In this document: in pieces, positions 1 to 6,107 of the stretch
Layout of the letters: every line of letters starts with the position of its first letter
Numbering within the stretch: position 1 is the stretch's first letter
Origin: Acidobacteriota bacterium
GTDB taxonomy: Bacteria; Acidobacteriota; Terriglobia; Terriglobales; Acidobacteriaceae
DNA: 6,137 nt
Assembly: GCA_021811745.1 (NCBI GenBank)
Contig: JAJZNH010000802.1
Span: 1 to 6,137 of the forward strand
Direction: 5' to 3'
Translations under genes and position numbers: made by a program
The notes under the pieces: generated by a model
Databases searched by the model: none
Seen by the model: only the letters and a program-made list of their open reading frames with translations
What the model was told of the DNA's origin: nothing

Positions 1-136
1 GCTGACCTCGACCCCCGCCGGCGATGCCTACCCGTTGAGCGCGCTTACGGCGATGTACAGTGAAGCAGGCTTCACCGGCATCACCGCGCATCCCATTCCC
101 ATGAGCCCGCATACGGTGGTGATGGGACACGCTTGA
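1..136 (+). CDS. C-terminal fragment of a probable SAM-dependent O-methyltransferase
   Basis: Only the last 44 codons are present; the reading frame begins at base 2 and ends at the TGA at 134-136. The fragment has GDAYPLSALTAMYSEAGF followed by HPIPMSPHTVVMGHA. From memory this resembles the end of the PF00891-type O-methyltransferases found in many soil bacteria. There an 'AGDAYT..E...M...AGF' segment precedes a final beta hairpin with a 'P.s.vv' motif. The SAM-binding motifs and catalytic residues would lie upstream of the window, so neither substrate nor activity can be judged. The gene converges on aroG, with a GC-rich hairpin 14 bases after its stop codon. The coding frame is well supported; the family is moderately supported because so little of the protein is visible. 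Confidence 0.6.
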   Translation, partial: LTSTPAGDAYPLSALTAMYSEAGFTGITAHPIPMSPHTVVMGHA

Positions 137-150
137 GGGCATGATAAGTC

Positions 151-192
151 TTCCCGCTTCCCACCCGCCCTGGCGGAAGGGAAGCGGGGAAA
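151..192. terminator. GC-rich hairpin between convergent genes, possible bidirectional terminator
   Basis: CCCGCTTCCC (153-162) is exactly complementary to GGGAAGCGGG (179-188). After a small internal loop the stem continues with CCGCC (165-169) facing GGCGG (172-176). This gives a long, nearly continuous hairpin between the methyltransferase stop (136) and the aroG stop (214). Neither side has a strong T-run: the + side reads CTACTTTC about ten bases later and the - side is mixed. A classic intrinsic terminator is therefore not proven, but the position between two convergent stop codons fits a shared terminator. Confidence 0.6.
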
Positions 193-213
193 CCTACTTT
201 CTGAATTGGGAAG

Positions 214-1272
214 CTACTCCCTTTGTCTGGACCGAACGGCGCCAGCCAATTCTTTGAGCAGTTCGTGTGTCTCCGTCCAGTCGATGCAGCCGTCGGTGAT
301 GCTCTGCCCATAGACCAGCGGCTTGCCCTTGACGAGCTTCTGCGCTCCGGCCACAAGGTTGCTCTCAATCATTGCGCCGAGAATGCGCTTGTCTCCAGCC
401 GCAATCTGCCCGGCTACGTCATGGCAGACGAGCGCCTGCCGCCGGTAGTCCTTGTTGGAGTTGGCGTGGCTGAAGTCGATCATGATGCGTGGCTCGATGC
501 CGGCCTTCTCCATGCGCGCCGCCGTGTCGGCCACGCAATCGGCGGTGTAGTTCACCGTCTTGCGGCCGCCGCGCAGGATGATGTGGCAGTCGGGATTCCC
601 GGTGGTGACGAAGATGGCCGATTGCCCATGCTTGGTGTGGCCCAGAAACGTATGCGAGTGCGCCGCCGAAAGAATGGCGTCGATAGCGATCTGCACGTCT
701 CCCGAGGTCCCGTTTTTGAAGCCCACCGGGCACGAGACTCCGGAGACCAACTGGCGATGCACCTGGCTTTCTGTGGTGCGTGCTCCAATGGCTCCCCAGC
801 TTACCAGTCCGGCAATGTACTGGGGCGAGATCATGTCGAGAAACTCGGTGCCCGTGGGTACGCCCATCTCGGCCAGGTCCAGCAGCAGGTGGCGCGCCAT
901 GCGCAGCCCGTCGTTGATCTTGAAGGACTGATCGAGGTGGGGGTCGTTGATCAGGCCCTTCCAGCCGATGGTGGTGCGCGGCTTCTCGAAGTACACGCGC
1001 ATCACGATGCGCAGCTCGCCGGCAAACTCCTCAATTGCGCCCCTGAGCAGCGCAGCGTATTCGCGCGCCGCCTTGGTGTCGTGAATCGAACAGGGGCCGG
1101 CAAGTACCAGAAGTCGCGAGTCGCGCCCGTTCAGGATCGCGGAGATCTCTTTGCGGGTGTTGAAGATGGTGTTGGAGGCGGCTTCGTTGACCGGCCTTTC
1201 TTCTTCAAGAAAAACGGGCGGCAGAACAACCTTCGTCCATTTGATGCGGATGTCTTCTGTAGTGTGAAACAT
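214..1272 (-). CDS. aroG: 3-deoxy-7-phosphoheptulonate (DAHP) synthase, class I
   Basis: This enzyme condenses phosphoenolpyruvate with erythrose 4-phosphate to give DAHP, the first committed step towards chorismate and the aromatic amino acids, in the cytoplasm. The 352-residue length matches the usual ~350. Family blocks appear in order: GPCSIHD (59-65), the EKPRTTIGWKG region (96-106), GARTTESQVHR (163-173), PVGFKNGTSGD (182-192), HIILRGG (230-236) and MIDFSHANSNKD (264-275). Residues matching the E. coli AroG active site are visible: metal ligands Cys61, His269, Glu303 and Asp327, and substrate-binding Lys97, Arg165 and Lys186. The ATG at 1272 has AGGAAAG about six bases upstream, and the N-terminus aligns without gaps to E. 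coli AroG. Position 211 is Gly, as in tyrosine-regulated enzymes, rather than Ser as in AroG. The gene stands alone, convergent with the upstream fragment and divergent from the DsbA-like gene. The symbol gives the family; the effector type is uncertain. Confidence 0.96.
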   Translation of the reverse strand: MFHTTEDIRIKWTKVVLPPVFLEEERPVNEAASNTIFNTRKEISAILNGRDSRLLVLAGPCSIHDTKAAREYAALLRGAIEEFAGELRIVMRVYFEKPRTTIGWKGLINDPHLDQSFKINDGLRMARHLLLDLAEMGVPTGTEFLDMISPQYIAGLVSWGAIGARTTESQVHRQLVSGVSCPVGFKNGTSGDVQIAIDAILSAAHSHTFLGHTKHGQSAIFVTTGNPDCHIILRGGRKTVNYTADCVADTAARMEKAGIEPRIMIDFSHANSNKDYRRQALVCHDVAGQIAAGDKRILGAMIESNLVAGAQKLVKGKPLVYGQSITDGCIDWTETHELLKELAGAVRSRQRE

Positions 1273-1390
1273 AGTACTTTCCTGAAATCCGGAACAGGGA
1301 AAAATGGCCTCGGCAGGGGAAAATTTCGATTCACCCCTCCTTAAAATCTACCAGCCCGGGGCGGCAGATGGCGCGGGTGGAAGCAGCGCC

Positions 1391-1435
1391 GGTGGCCGCC
1401 ACCAAGCCGGAGAGCCGGGTCCGGCGCATTACAAT
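1391..1435 (+). promoter_or_regulatory. Weak promoter-like region in the aroG/DsbA-like divergent gap
   Basis: TACAAT at 1430-1435 matches five of six bases of a sigma-70 -10 box. It lies 24 bases before the DsbA-like ATG, but no -35 box stands at the usual distance. Two short GC-rich palindromes precede it: GGTGGC-C-GCCACC (1391-1403) and GCCGG-GT-CCGGC (1414-1425). They could be operator sites or chance in GC-rich DNA. No convincing promoter for aroG was found on the other strand. Confidence 0.2.
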
Positions 1436-1459
1436 CAGGAAGGGGGATGTACGTCTTCT

Positions 1460-2110
1460 ATGGCCTTTCTCAGCCGATATTTCCGCAGCCTGCGTCTTCT
1501 GTGTGGAGTGGCCGCGCTTGCGGCCTTTGCCCTTGTTTGCCACGCTCAATTCGGCTCCGTGCCGGCTACGCAGGTGCTGGACGCCTCCTGCCTGAAGCCG
1601 CCGCCGGGCGCGCGCGTCGCCATCGTTGAATTCGCGGACATGGAGTGCCCCACCTGTGGCCACGATAATCCCATCATCAAGGCGGCTGCGGAAAAGTACC
1701 ACATTCCGTGGATCCGCCACGATTTTCCCATCCGCTACCACGCATGGAGCTTTCAGGCAGCCGTCTATGCCCGCTGGTTCGACACGCATTCCAAGAAGAT
1801 CGGCGACGACTATCGGGATGCGGTCTTCGCCAACCAGCCGAATATCTATAACCTGGGTGTTTTGAGAGACTTTACGCGGAAGTTTGCCCAGAGCCACGGC
1901 TTAACCCTGCCCTTTGACGTCGATCCGCAGGGCAAACTGGCTGATGCCGTCAGAGCCGACTATGCTCTCGGCGTGCGTACCGGAGTGAACCACACGCCTA
2001 CAGTCTGGATCGTCACGTCCCAGAGCAAGGGATCGCCGTATATGGAGGTTTCGACGGATATGTCGGACCTCGACAGCACCATCCAACGGGCGCTCAACGA
2101 AACCAAATGA
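1460..2110 (+). CDS. Secreted DsbA-family / thioredoxin-fold protein with CPTC motif
   Basis: Predicted periplasmic thiol-disulfide oxidoreductase of the DsbA-like (Thioredoxin_4) group, 216 residues. Residues 1-29 look like a Sec signal peptide: arginines at 6, 9 and 12, a hydrophobic core at about 13-26, and VCHA before Gln30 as the likely cleavage site. The thioredoxin fold begins with ARVAIVEFADMECPTC (51-66), placing the CXXC pair at Cys63/Cys66. The cis-proline loop is HTPTVWI (178-184, Pro180), and the central helical insertion fills about 95-170. The ATG at 1460 was chosen because the signal peptide starts there. A purine-rich GGAAGGGGG lies about 13 bases upstream, a rather long spacing. 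The open frame extends back to 1304 but that part reads as non-coding. The mature protein has a third cysteine (Cys44). No DsbB or DsbD partner is visible, so whether it oxidises, reduces or isomerises disulfides cannot be said. Confidence 0.88.
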   Translation: MAFLSRYFRSLRLLCGVAALAAFALVCHAQFGSVPATQVLDASCLKPPPGARVAIVEFADMECPTCGHDNPIIKAAAEKYHIPWIRHDFPIRYHAWSFQAAVYARWFDTHSKKIGDDYRDAVFANQPNIYNLGVLRDFTRKFAQSHGLTLPFDVDPQGKLADAVRADYALGVRTGVNHTPTVWIVTSQSKGSPYMEVSTDMSDLDSTIQRALNETK

Positions 2111-2186
2111 GCGGCAACTTCCAGGGTTCTGCCGATTCTGTCCCGCATTCACGATGGGCAGGTCACCCAAAGCAGTTGCAGCGAGG

Positions 2187-2205
2187 GCGCTTCTGCACGG
2201 AGCGC
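2187..2205. terminator. Short hairpin between convergent genes, weak terminator candidate
   Basis: GCGCTTC (2187-2193) can pair with GGAGCGC (2199-2205), with one G-T wobble and a five-base loop. It sits in the 113-base gap between the convergent stops at 2110 and 2224. No T-run follows on either strand, so it is called only from position and stem strength. A second, weaker imperfect hairpin follows the DsbA-like stop directly (about 2112-2134). Confidence 0.3.
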
Positions 2206-2223
2206 GAAAATCGCCTTCAGACG

Positions 2224-2595
2224 CTAAAACGGTAAATGGTGATGGTGGTGTACAGAGCCTTCCCCGATCGGGGCTGAACCCTTCTGGGCGCTGTCCACAT
2301 CACTGTATTGGACCGTTTCCACGGCATTGCTGTCTCCGTCGGTAAACGAGAATGAGGTGGGGGATAGCTTTCCAAGCGTGCCATAGCGGTCAGAGCCGTC
2401 GCCCATCACCAGGTGGATTGGGGTTCCGGGCTTATAGTGGCCGAGCTTCCTCTCTATCTTGCGCGCGTGCTTGGTTAAATTGTTGGCTTGCTTGGCTTTG
2501 TCAGGTTGCTTGGCTCCGTGCGCCGGCAGGGAGAGGGACAACGCGCAGGCAAGCGCCAGGCATAGGGTGAAATTGACACTGCGCCAGAACTTCAT
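2224..2595 (-). CDS. Small secreted protein, predicted SH3/Sm-like barrel, natural C-terminal His5
   Basis: I recognise the general type but not a named family. The 123-residue product begins with a signal peptide: MKFWR, a hydrophobic core at about 9-23, and AHG-A near 25-28. A lysine-rich basic stretch follows (about 29-52). Next comes PGTPIHLVMGDGSDRYGTLG (56-75), the segment SFSFTD (81-86) and TVQYSDVDSAQKG (94-106). The pattern 'hydrophobic strand, DGS, glycine turn, SFSFTD, YSDV' resembles small exported Acidobacteria proteins predicted to form a compact Sm/SH3-like beta-barrel; their function is unknown to me. The protein ends with five consecutive histidines (116-120) and LPF. The ATG at 2595 is chosen because the signal peptide starts there and GGAGG (2604-2600 on this strand) lies four bases upstream. 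A run of seven T sits just before that GGAGG on the coding strand. An earlier in-frame ATG at 2655 lacks these features. The gene is divergent from the VWFA-related gene. Confidence 0.8.
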   Translation of the reverse strand: MKFWRSVNFTLCLALACALSLSLPAHGAKQPDKAKQANNLTKHARKIERKLGHYKPGTPIHLVMGDGSDRYGTLGKLSPTSFSFTDGDSNAVETVQYSDVDSAQKGSAPIGEGSVHHHHHLPF

Positions 2596-2769
2596 ATTGC
2601 CTCCAAAAAAACTTGATGAACAACCGGGAACCCGGAAAACAGCGTCTATGCTCACAGTACGTAAGGGTTAATTGTAAGACCCGCACGAGCCCGAATTCCA
2701 CACTGGCGGCAAGACGCGAAAGTGCATGGTGTCGCAGCGCCGCTTTCCAGGCTCCCCTCATCGGAAGTG

Positions 2770-2775
2770 TAGAAT
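2770..2775 (+). promoter_or_regulatory. Possible -10 box for the VWFA-related gene
   Basis: TAGAAT matches five of six bases of a sigma-70 -10 element and would give a leader of about 40 bases before the ATG at 2822. No good -35 lies 16-18 bases upstream; TTTCCA at 2744-2749 is 20 bases away. Nothing clear was found for the opposite-strand gene in the same gap. Confidence 0.27.
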
Positions 2776-2821
2776 ACGCTTCCTGCCATGTCTTTGACAC
2801 CGATTCGGAGGATTGAATTCC

Positions 2822-3985
2822 ATGAAGAGACTCTTGAACGGCCTGCTCCACAGCAGTGTAGCGTGGATTGTATTTCTGCCTTTGTTCGCATATGCGCAGC
2901 CGTCCGCTGCTCCCAGTAGCGCTCAGTCGCAGCAAGGGAAGACCTCTGCGCAGTCGCCGCACGCCCCAGCCATAAAGAGGCAAATTCCGCGTGCGGAAGC
3001 AGTTACCGCCTCCAGCGACGGGCGCATTCACCTTGATGTTATTGTTACCGATGGGAAGGGAATGCCGGTGCGTGGGCTTACCACGAAGGATTTCACCGTT
3101 CTCGACAACGGGAAGCCCATGCCAGTTCTCTCTTTTCATGCCTACAACGCGGTCATGAATCAGCCTCCGCCTCCGGTGTCGTTCGCGATTGTGTTTGATA
3201 CCGTGAATATCCAGTTCCGCCATATTGCCTATATACGGCAGCAGGTATCCAGTTTCCTGCGCCAGAACGGCGGGCATCTCACGTACCCTGTTTCCCTGCT
3301 GTATTTGACCGACACGGGGGTCAAGGTTCTCGCTCAGCCTTCGTATGACGGGAATGCGCTTGCCGCCACGCTCGATAAAGCCGATAGCAGGCTCCGGGAT
3401 ATTACGTTGCGGGCGGGAGACTACGGCCAGGATGATCGCTATCAGATTTCTCTTGAACTGTTCTTGGCTGTCGTCCACGATCTGGAAAGAGTACCCGGCA
3501 GGAAAATGCTGGTCTGGCTGGGGCCGGGATGGCCTATGCTCACCAGTCCTGAATGGGACCAGCCTTCGGCGAAAGATCAAAGGTCACTCTTCAACCTGAT
3601 CGTCTCGCTCTCCGCCAGGATGCGCGAAGATCAAGTTGCGGTTGACAGCGTCGCCTATGGGGAGCCGGACGCTCACACGTATTTCTATCAGAATTACCTC
3701 AAGGGGTTGCGATCTCCTTACCAGGCCACTGCCGACAACCTCGCGCTGAAGGTCCTTGCCACGCAGAGCGGTGGGCTCATCGTATTCCCGACCAATGATG
3801 TGACCGGCGGGATCGACAGTTGCATCCAGGATGCCAACAGCTACTATTCGATTTCATTTCAGCCGCCTCACGCACGCCGGCCCAATGAGTATCACGCGCT
3901 GAAGTTGAAGGTTGACAAGCCGAAGGTTACAGTTCGCACCAATACCGGATATTACGACGATCCGCAAACGGTGTCCGCGCCTTGA
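2822..3985 (+). CDS. Secreted VWFA-related Acidobacterial domain protein
   Basis: This 387-residue protein has the layout of the 'VWFA-related Acidobacterial domain' family (TIGR03436), which is expanded in Acidobacteria and has no established function. A signal peptide occupies about 1-25, with AYA before Gln26. A Ser/Gln/Ala/Pro-rich linker follows (26-60). The strand IHLDVIVTDGKGMPVRGLTTKDF (69-91) continues into TVLDNGKP (92-99), the usual N-terminal module. The von Willebrand A-like fold starts at VSFAIVFDTVNIQF (119-132) and runs to the strand GGLIVFPTND (317-326). A C-terminal strand module (YYSISFQPP, 341-349; KVTVRTNTGYY, 368-378) closes it. At the metal-site position the sequence is D126-T-V-N129 rather than the canonical DxSxS, so ordinary MIDAS metal binding is doubtful. 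The ATG at 2822 has GGAGG (2807-2811) ten bases upstream; an in-frame TTG at 2813 is too close to that site. The stop codon lies inside the -35 box of the hrcA promoter. Confidence 0.9.
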   Translation: MKRLLNGLLHSSVAWIVFLPLFAYAQPSAAPSSAQSQQGKTSAQSPHAPAIKRQIPRAEAVTASSDGRIHLDVIVTDGKGMPVRGLTTKDFTVLDNGKPMPVLSFHAYNAVMNQPPPPVSFAIVFDTVNIQFRHIAYIRQQVSSFLRQNGGHLTYPVSLLYLTDTGVKVLAQPSYDGNALAATLDKADSRLRDITLRAGDYGQDDRYQISLELFLAVVHDLERVPGRKMLVWLGPGWPMLTSPEWDQPSAKDQRSLFNLIVSLSARMREDQVAVDSVAYGEPDAHTYFYQNYLKGLRSPYQATADNLALKVLATQSGGLIVFPTNDVTGGIDSCIQDANSYYSISFQPPHARRPNEYHALKLKVDKPKVTVRTNTGYYDDPQTVSAP

Positions 3986-4010
3986 CACCACTGATAGCCC
4001 TTTCTAGAAT
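3982..4010 (+). promoter_or_regulatory. Sigma-70-type promoter for hrcA-grpE
   Basis: TTGACA (3982-3987), a 17-base spacer and TAGAAT (4005-4010) form a near-consensus housekeeping promoter: six of six and five of six matches at ideal spacing. Transcription would start near 4017, giving a leader of about 128 bases before the hrcA ATG. The -35 box overlaps the stop codon of the upstream gene. The region does not resemble a CTTGAA/CCCCAT heat-shock (sigma-32) promoter. Confidence 0.65.
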
Positions 4011-4055
4011 TGAAACGGGATCTCTGTTCATTTTTACTTTATAAACGCTAGAAAG
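4000..4055. repeat. 8-base inverted repeat flanking the hrcA transcription start, possible operator
   Basis: CTTTCTAG (4000-4007) is the exact reverse complement of CTAGAAAG (4048-4055), with 40 bases between the arms. The left arm overlaps the -10 box and is part of the palindrome TTCTAGAA (4002-4009); the right arm lies in the leader. The placement suits a repressor that occludes or loops the promoter. No protein is known to bind it, and an 8-base match over this distance could be chance. Confidence 0.35.
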
Positions 4056-4144
4056 ATAAGCGGTTAGAGGATTACTGGCAAGGTCCGGCGCGGCCGGGAG
4101 CATTCCTTCCAGCCACGCCGAGGCCAGGACGGAGAGCAAAGAAG

Positions 4145-5284
4145 ATGCCTGATGCGCGCATCAGTCCGCGAGAGCGTCTGGTGCTGATGGCAGTTGTAGA
4201 GCTGTATATAGCCACCGGCGAACCGGTAGCGTCGCAGGCGGTCGCGCATTTCTTTGCAAATCGGGAAGGGCTCAGTTCAGCCACGATCCGGAACGTCATG
4301 GCATCGCTGGGCGAAGCCGGATTGCTCGAGCAACCGCACACTTCAGCCGGCCGGGCGCCGACGGCTGCGGCTTTCCGCTACTACGTGGAGCAGATCACAC
4401 AACCGAGCCGCCAGGCGGCCGGGGCACAGACGGCCAGTACGATTCGGCCTGGTCCATCCCAGCTCAGCGATGCCCGGCGCGGACAGATCGAGCAGAGCTA
4501 CACGGGCGTGGCCAGTTCCCACGAGTATCTGGAGCGGACTTCGCATGTGCTGGCGCTCATTTCCAGCGGACTGGGGGTGGCGCTGGCCAGTTCCACCGTC
4601 GGCCAGGTTCTGGAACACATTCATTTTTCGCGTCTCTCCACGGGCAGGGTGCTGGCCGTGCTGGTGACGCAGGCGGGTGCCGTGCAGGACCGCGCCCTCA
4701 CGCTGGACCGGGAGATGACACATCTGGAACTGGAAACGGCGGCGCGGTATCTGAACGAGAATTTCCGCGGCTGGCCCATCGAGCGGATTCGCGCCGAGGT
4801 GGAGCGGCGCGTCGAGGCTGAACGCGAGGCCTACCAGCAGCTTCTGGCATCGGTGGAGGAGCTTTGCCGGAAAGGGGCGCTGGCCGGGGGCGAGCCCGAG
4901 CAAGCCATCTTTGTCGACGGAATGGCAAATCTCATCAATACCGAACTGGACCGCGAGCATCTCCGCCAGATGCTGATTGCGCTTGAAGCCAAGCAGCGGC
5001 TGGTCGAATTGCTGAATGCATACGTGGACGGACGCCAGCAGGAAGTGCGCGTGGTGGTTGGACTTGACGAGGCTTCTCCAGCTATGCAGGACCTGGTGCT
5101 GATTGGCGCACCGGCGCGTCTGGGCAGCGCCAACCTGGGCACAGTCGCCGTTATCGCACCCACCCGCATCCAATACCAGGAGATGATTCAGGCGGTGAGC
5201 TACATCGCGCGTCTTTCCGAGCGCATTCTTGAGTCGCCTGCTGCTTCGGCGCCGGCGCAGCCCGGCGGTGTCGTTACCCCTTGA
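4145..5284 (+). CDS. hrcA: Heat-inducible transcription repressor HrcA
   Basis: HrcA is the cytoplasmic repressor of class I heat-shock genes. In other bacteria it binds the CIRCE operator and needs GroEL for activity. The N-terminal winged helix (about 5-80) carries the family hallmark SSATIRNVMASLGEAGLLEQ (44-63) followed by PHTSAGRAPT (64-73). The C-terminal effector and dimerisation region ends with LGTVAVIAPTRIQYQEMIQAV (331-351), matching the conserved 'iG.igviGPtRm.Y..vi..v' segment. The length of 379 exceeds the usual ~340-350. The excess comes from an Ala/Gln/Ser/Pro-rich linker at about 86-112 and a loose Ala/Pro tail after 364. Residue 51 is Val where many homologues have Asp. GGAGAG at 4131-4136 is eight bases before the ATG, supporting this start. 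grpE follows 73 bases later in the same direction, a common hrcA neighbourhood. Its own leader has no CIRCE, so autoregulation through that site is not supported. Confidence 0.96.
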   Translation: MPDARISPRERLVLMAVVELYIATGEPVASQAVAHFFANREGLSSATIRNVMASLGEAGLLEQPHTSAGRAPTAAAFRYYVEQITQPSRQAAGAQTASTIRPGPSQLSDARRGQIEQSYTGVASSHEYLERTSHVLALISSGLGVALASSTVGQVLEHIHFSRLSTGRVLAVLVTQAGAVQDRALTLDREMTHLELETAARYLNENFRGWPIERIRAEVERRVEAEREAYQQLLASVEELCRKGALAGGEPEQAIFVDGMANLINTELDREHLRQMLIALEAKQRLVELLNAYVDGRQQEVRVVVGLDEASPAMQDLVLIGAPARLGSANLGTVAVIAPTRIQYQEMIQAVSYIARLSERILESPAASAPAQPGGVVTP

Positions 5285-5357
5285 ACGAGCGGAGATACGC
5301 CGCAGGAAATATCATAAAAGTAAAGCGCAGTTTTTCTCGCGGGGGTGTTCGCAGAGT

Positions 5358-6023
5358 ATGCGTAGAACTATGCCAAAACAGGAGAAGGAATTGAACGAGT
5401 TGGAAGCCGTGGAGACAGCGCCCTGCGGAGCGGCGGCAGAGCTTGTGCAAGAACCTGGAATCGATCCAGCCGCGGAGTTGCCAGCTCCGGAGATGAACGA
5501 GGTGGAGGCTCCCGCAGCCGCCGTGGAGGAAACTCCTGCCCGGGCGGCGGAGCCGGTGAGCCGTGAGGAATACGACAAATTGAAGGCCGAGCGCGATCAG
5601 TTGCTCGACCGCCTGGCCCGTCTGCAGGCGGAGTTTGACAACGCGCGCAAGCGCACGGAGCGGGAACGGCAGGAGTTTCGCGACTATGCCGTGGGAAACG
5701 TTGTCGAGCAGTTTCTACCAGTGCTGGACCACTTTCAGTTGGCGCTCAAGGCAACCGGGTCGGTAGAGCAGTTGCGCTCGGGTGTAGAGTTGATCGTCAA
5801 ACAGATGGAGGATGTTCTGCGTCAGATGCAGGTCCAGCCGGTACCCACGGAGGGCGAGCCGTTTGATCCGCGCGTGCATGAAGCGCTCGGCTCGATTGAG
5901 CGCGATGATCTACCCGATCAGCACGTGGCTGAAGAAATCCGCCGCGGCTACCGGTTGCGCGACCGGCTTCTGCGCCCGGCATTGGTGCGCATTGTGCACA
6001 ACCCAAAGCAGACGAGCGAATAG
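5358..6023 (+). CDS. grpE: Nucleotide exchange factor GrpE
   Basis: GrpE releases ADP from DnaK and so drives the Hsp70 chaperone cycle in the cytoplasm. The product has 221 residues. A low-complexity acidic, Ala/Pro/Glu-rich N-terminal tail (about 8-68) is followed by the long dimerising coiled coil (about 69-112, EYDKLKAERDQLLDRLARLQ, then EFDNARKRTERER). The four-helix region is at 112-158. The C-terminal beta domain has the signature GEPFDPRVHEAL (166-177) and GYRLRDRLLRPALVRI (197-212). The start is uncertain: the ATG at 5358 has GGGGG about 12 bases upstream and is preferred, while the ATG at 5370 (MPKQEKE) would shorten the protein by four residues. The frame stays open back into hrcA, but that arginine-rich part is out of frame with hrcA and is not GrpE-like. 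No CIRCE or strong promoter was found in the 73-base gap, so it is probably co-transcribed with hrcA. Confidence 0.96.
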   Translation: MRRTMPKQEKELNELEAVETAPCGAAAELVQEPGIDPAAELPAPEMNEVEAPAAAVEETPARAAEPVSREEYDKLKAERDQLLDRLARLQAEFDNARKRTERERQEFRDYAVGNVVEQFLPVLDHFQLALKATGSVEQLRSGVELIVKQMEDVLRQMQVQPVPTEGEPFDPRVHEALGSIERDDLPDQHVAEEIRRGYRLRDRLLRPALVRIVHNPKQTSE

Positions 6024-6041
6024 GAGGCTCCGGGAGCGTCC

Positions 6042-6066
6042 AGCTTCTAGCTGCCAGCTATGAGCT
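6042..6066. repeat. AGCT array with exact 7-base period
   Basis: AGCT occurs at 6042, 6049, 6056 and 6063, separated by the triplets TCT, GCC and ATG. The array is intergenic and starts 19 bases after the grpE stop. Each AGCT is itself palindromic, so the array could fold in several registers. Confidence 0.7.
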
Positions 6067-6107
6067 TAAGCGCGCCGAAGCATTCAGAGTATGAAGGACG
6101 GGCTGAA

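Noticed and set aside
223..1344. A 373-codon open frame on the + strand opposite aroG
   Set aside because: It is the antisense shadow of a clearly recognisable DAHP synthase in GC-rich DNA. Its translation matches no family I recognise, and it has no ribosome site of note.
1304..1459. Upstream in-frame extension of the DsbA-like gene
   Set aside because: The extra 52 residues are low-complexity Gly/Ala and would bury the signal peptide that begins at the ATG at 1460.
2794..2799. TTGACA before the VWFA-related gene as a -35 box
   Set aside because: It lies only eight bases before the ribosome-binding GGAGG, so its -10 box and start site would fall at or after the start codon.
2501..3580. A 359-codon open frame on the - strand opposite the VWFA-related gene
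   Set aside because: It overlaps two better-supported genes, is rich in arginine as reverse-frame translations of GC-rich genes usually are, and shows no domain.
3970..3989. GGTGTC/GACACC hairpin at the end of the VWFA-related gene as a terminator
   Set aside because: The stem is six bases, overlaps the stop codon, and no T-run follows. The same bases are better explained as the hrcA -35 box.
4002..4009. TTCTAGAA as a heat-shock element
   Set aside because: It matches the eukaryotic HSF core TTCnnGAA, but bacteria have no HSF. The resemblance next to a heat-shock gene is treated as coincidence.
4343..5173. A 276-codon open frame on the - strand inside hrcA
   Set aside because: It is an antisense shadow of hrcA, whose family motifs are unmistakable.
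5280..5315. CTTGAA and TATCAT between hrcA and grpE as a separate grpE promoter
   Set aside because: The boxes are about 24 bases apart, too far for a sigma-70 promoter, and no CCCCAT-like box follows for a sigma-32 promoter.
5229..5357. Upstream in-frame extension of grpE overlapping the end of hrcA
   Set aside because: The arginine-rich translation is the shifted-frame reading of hrcA and does not resemble a GrpE N-terminus.
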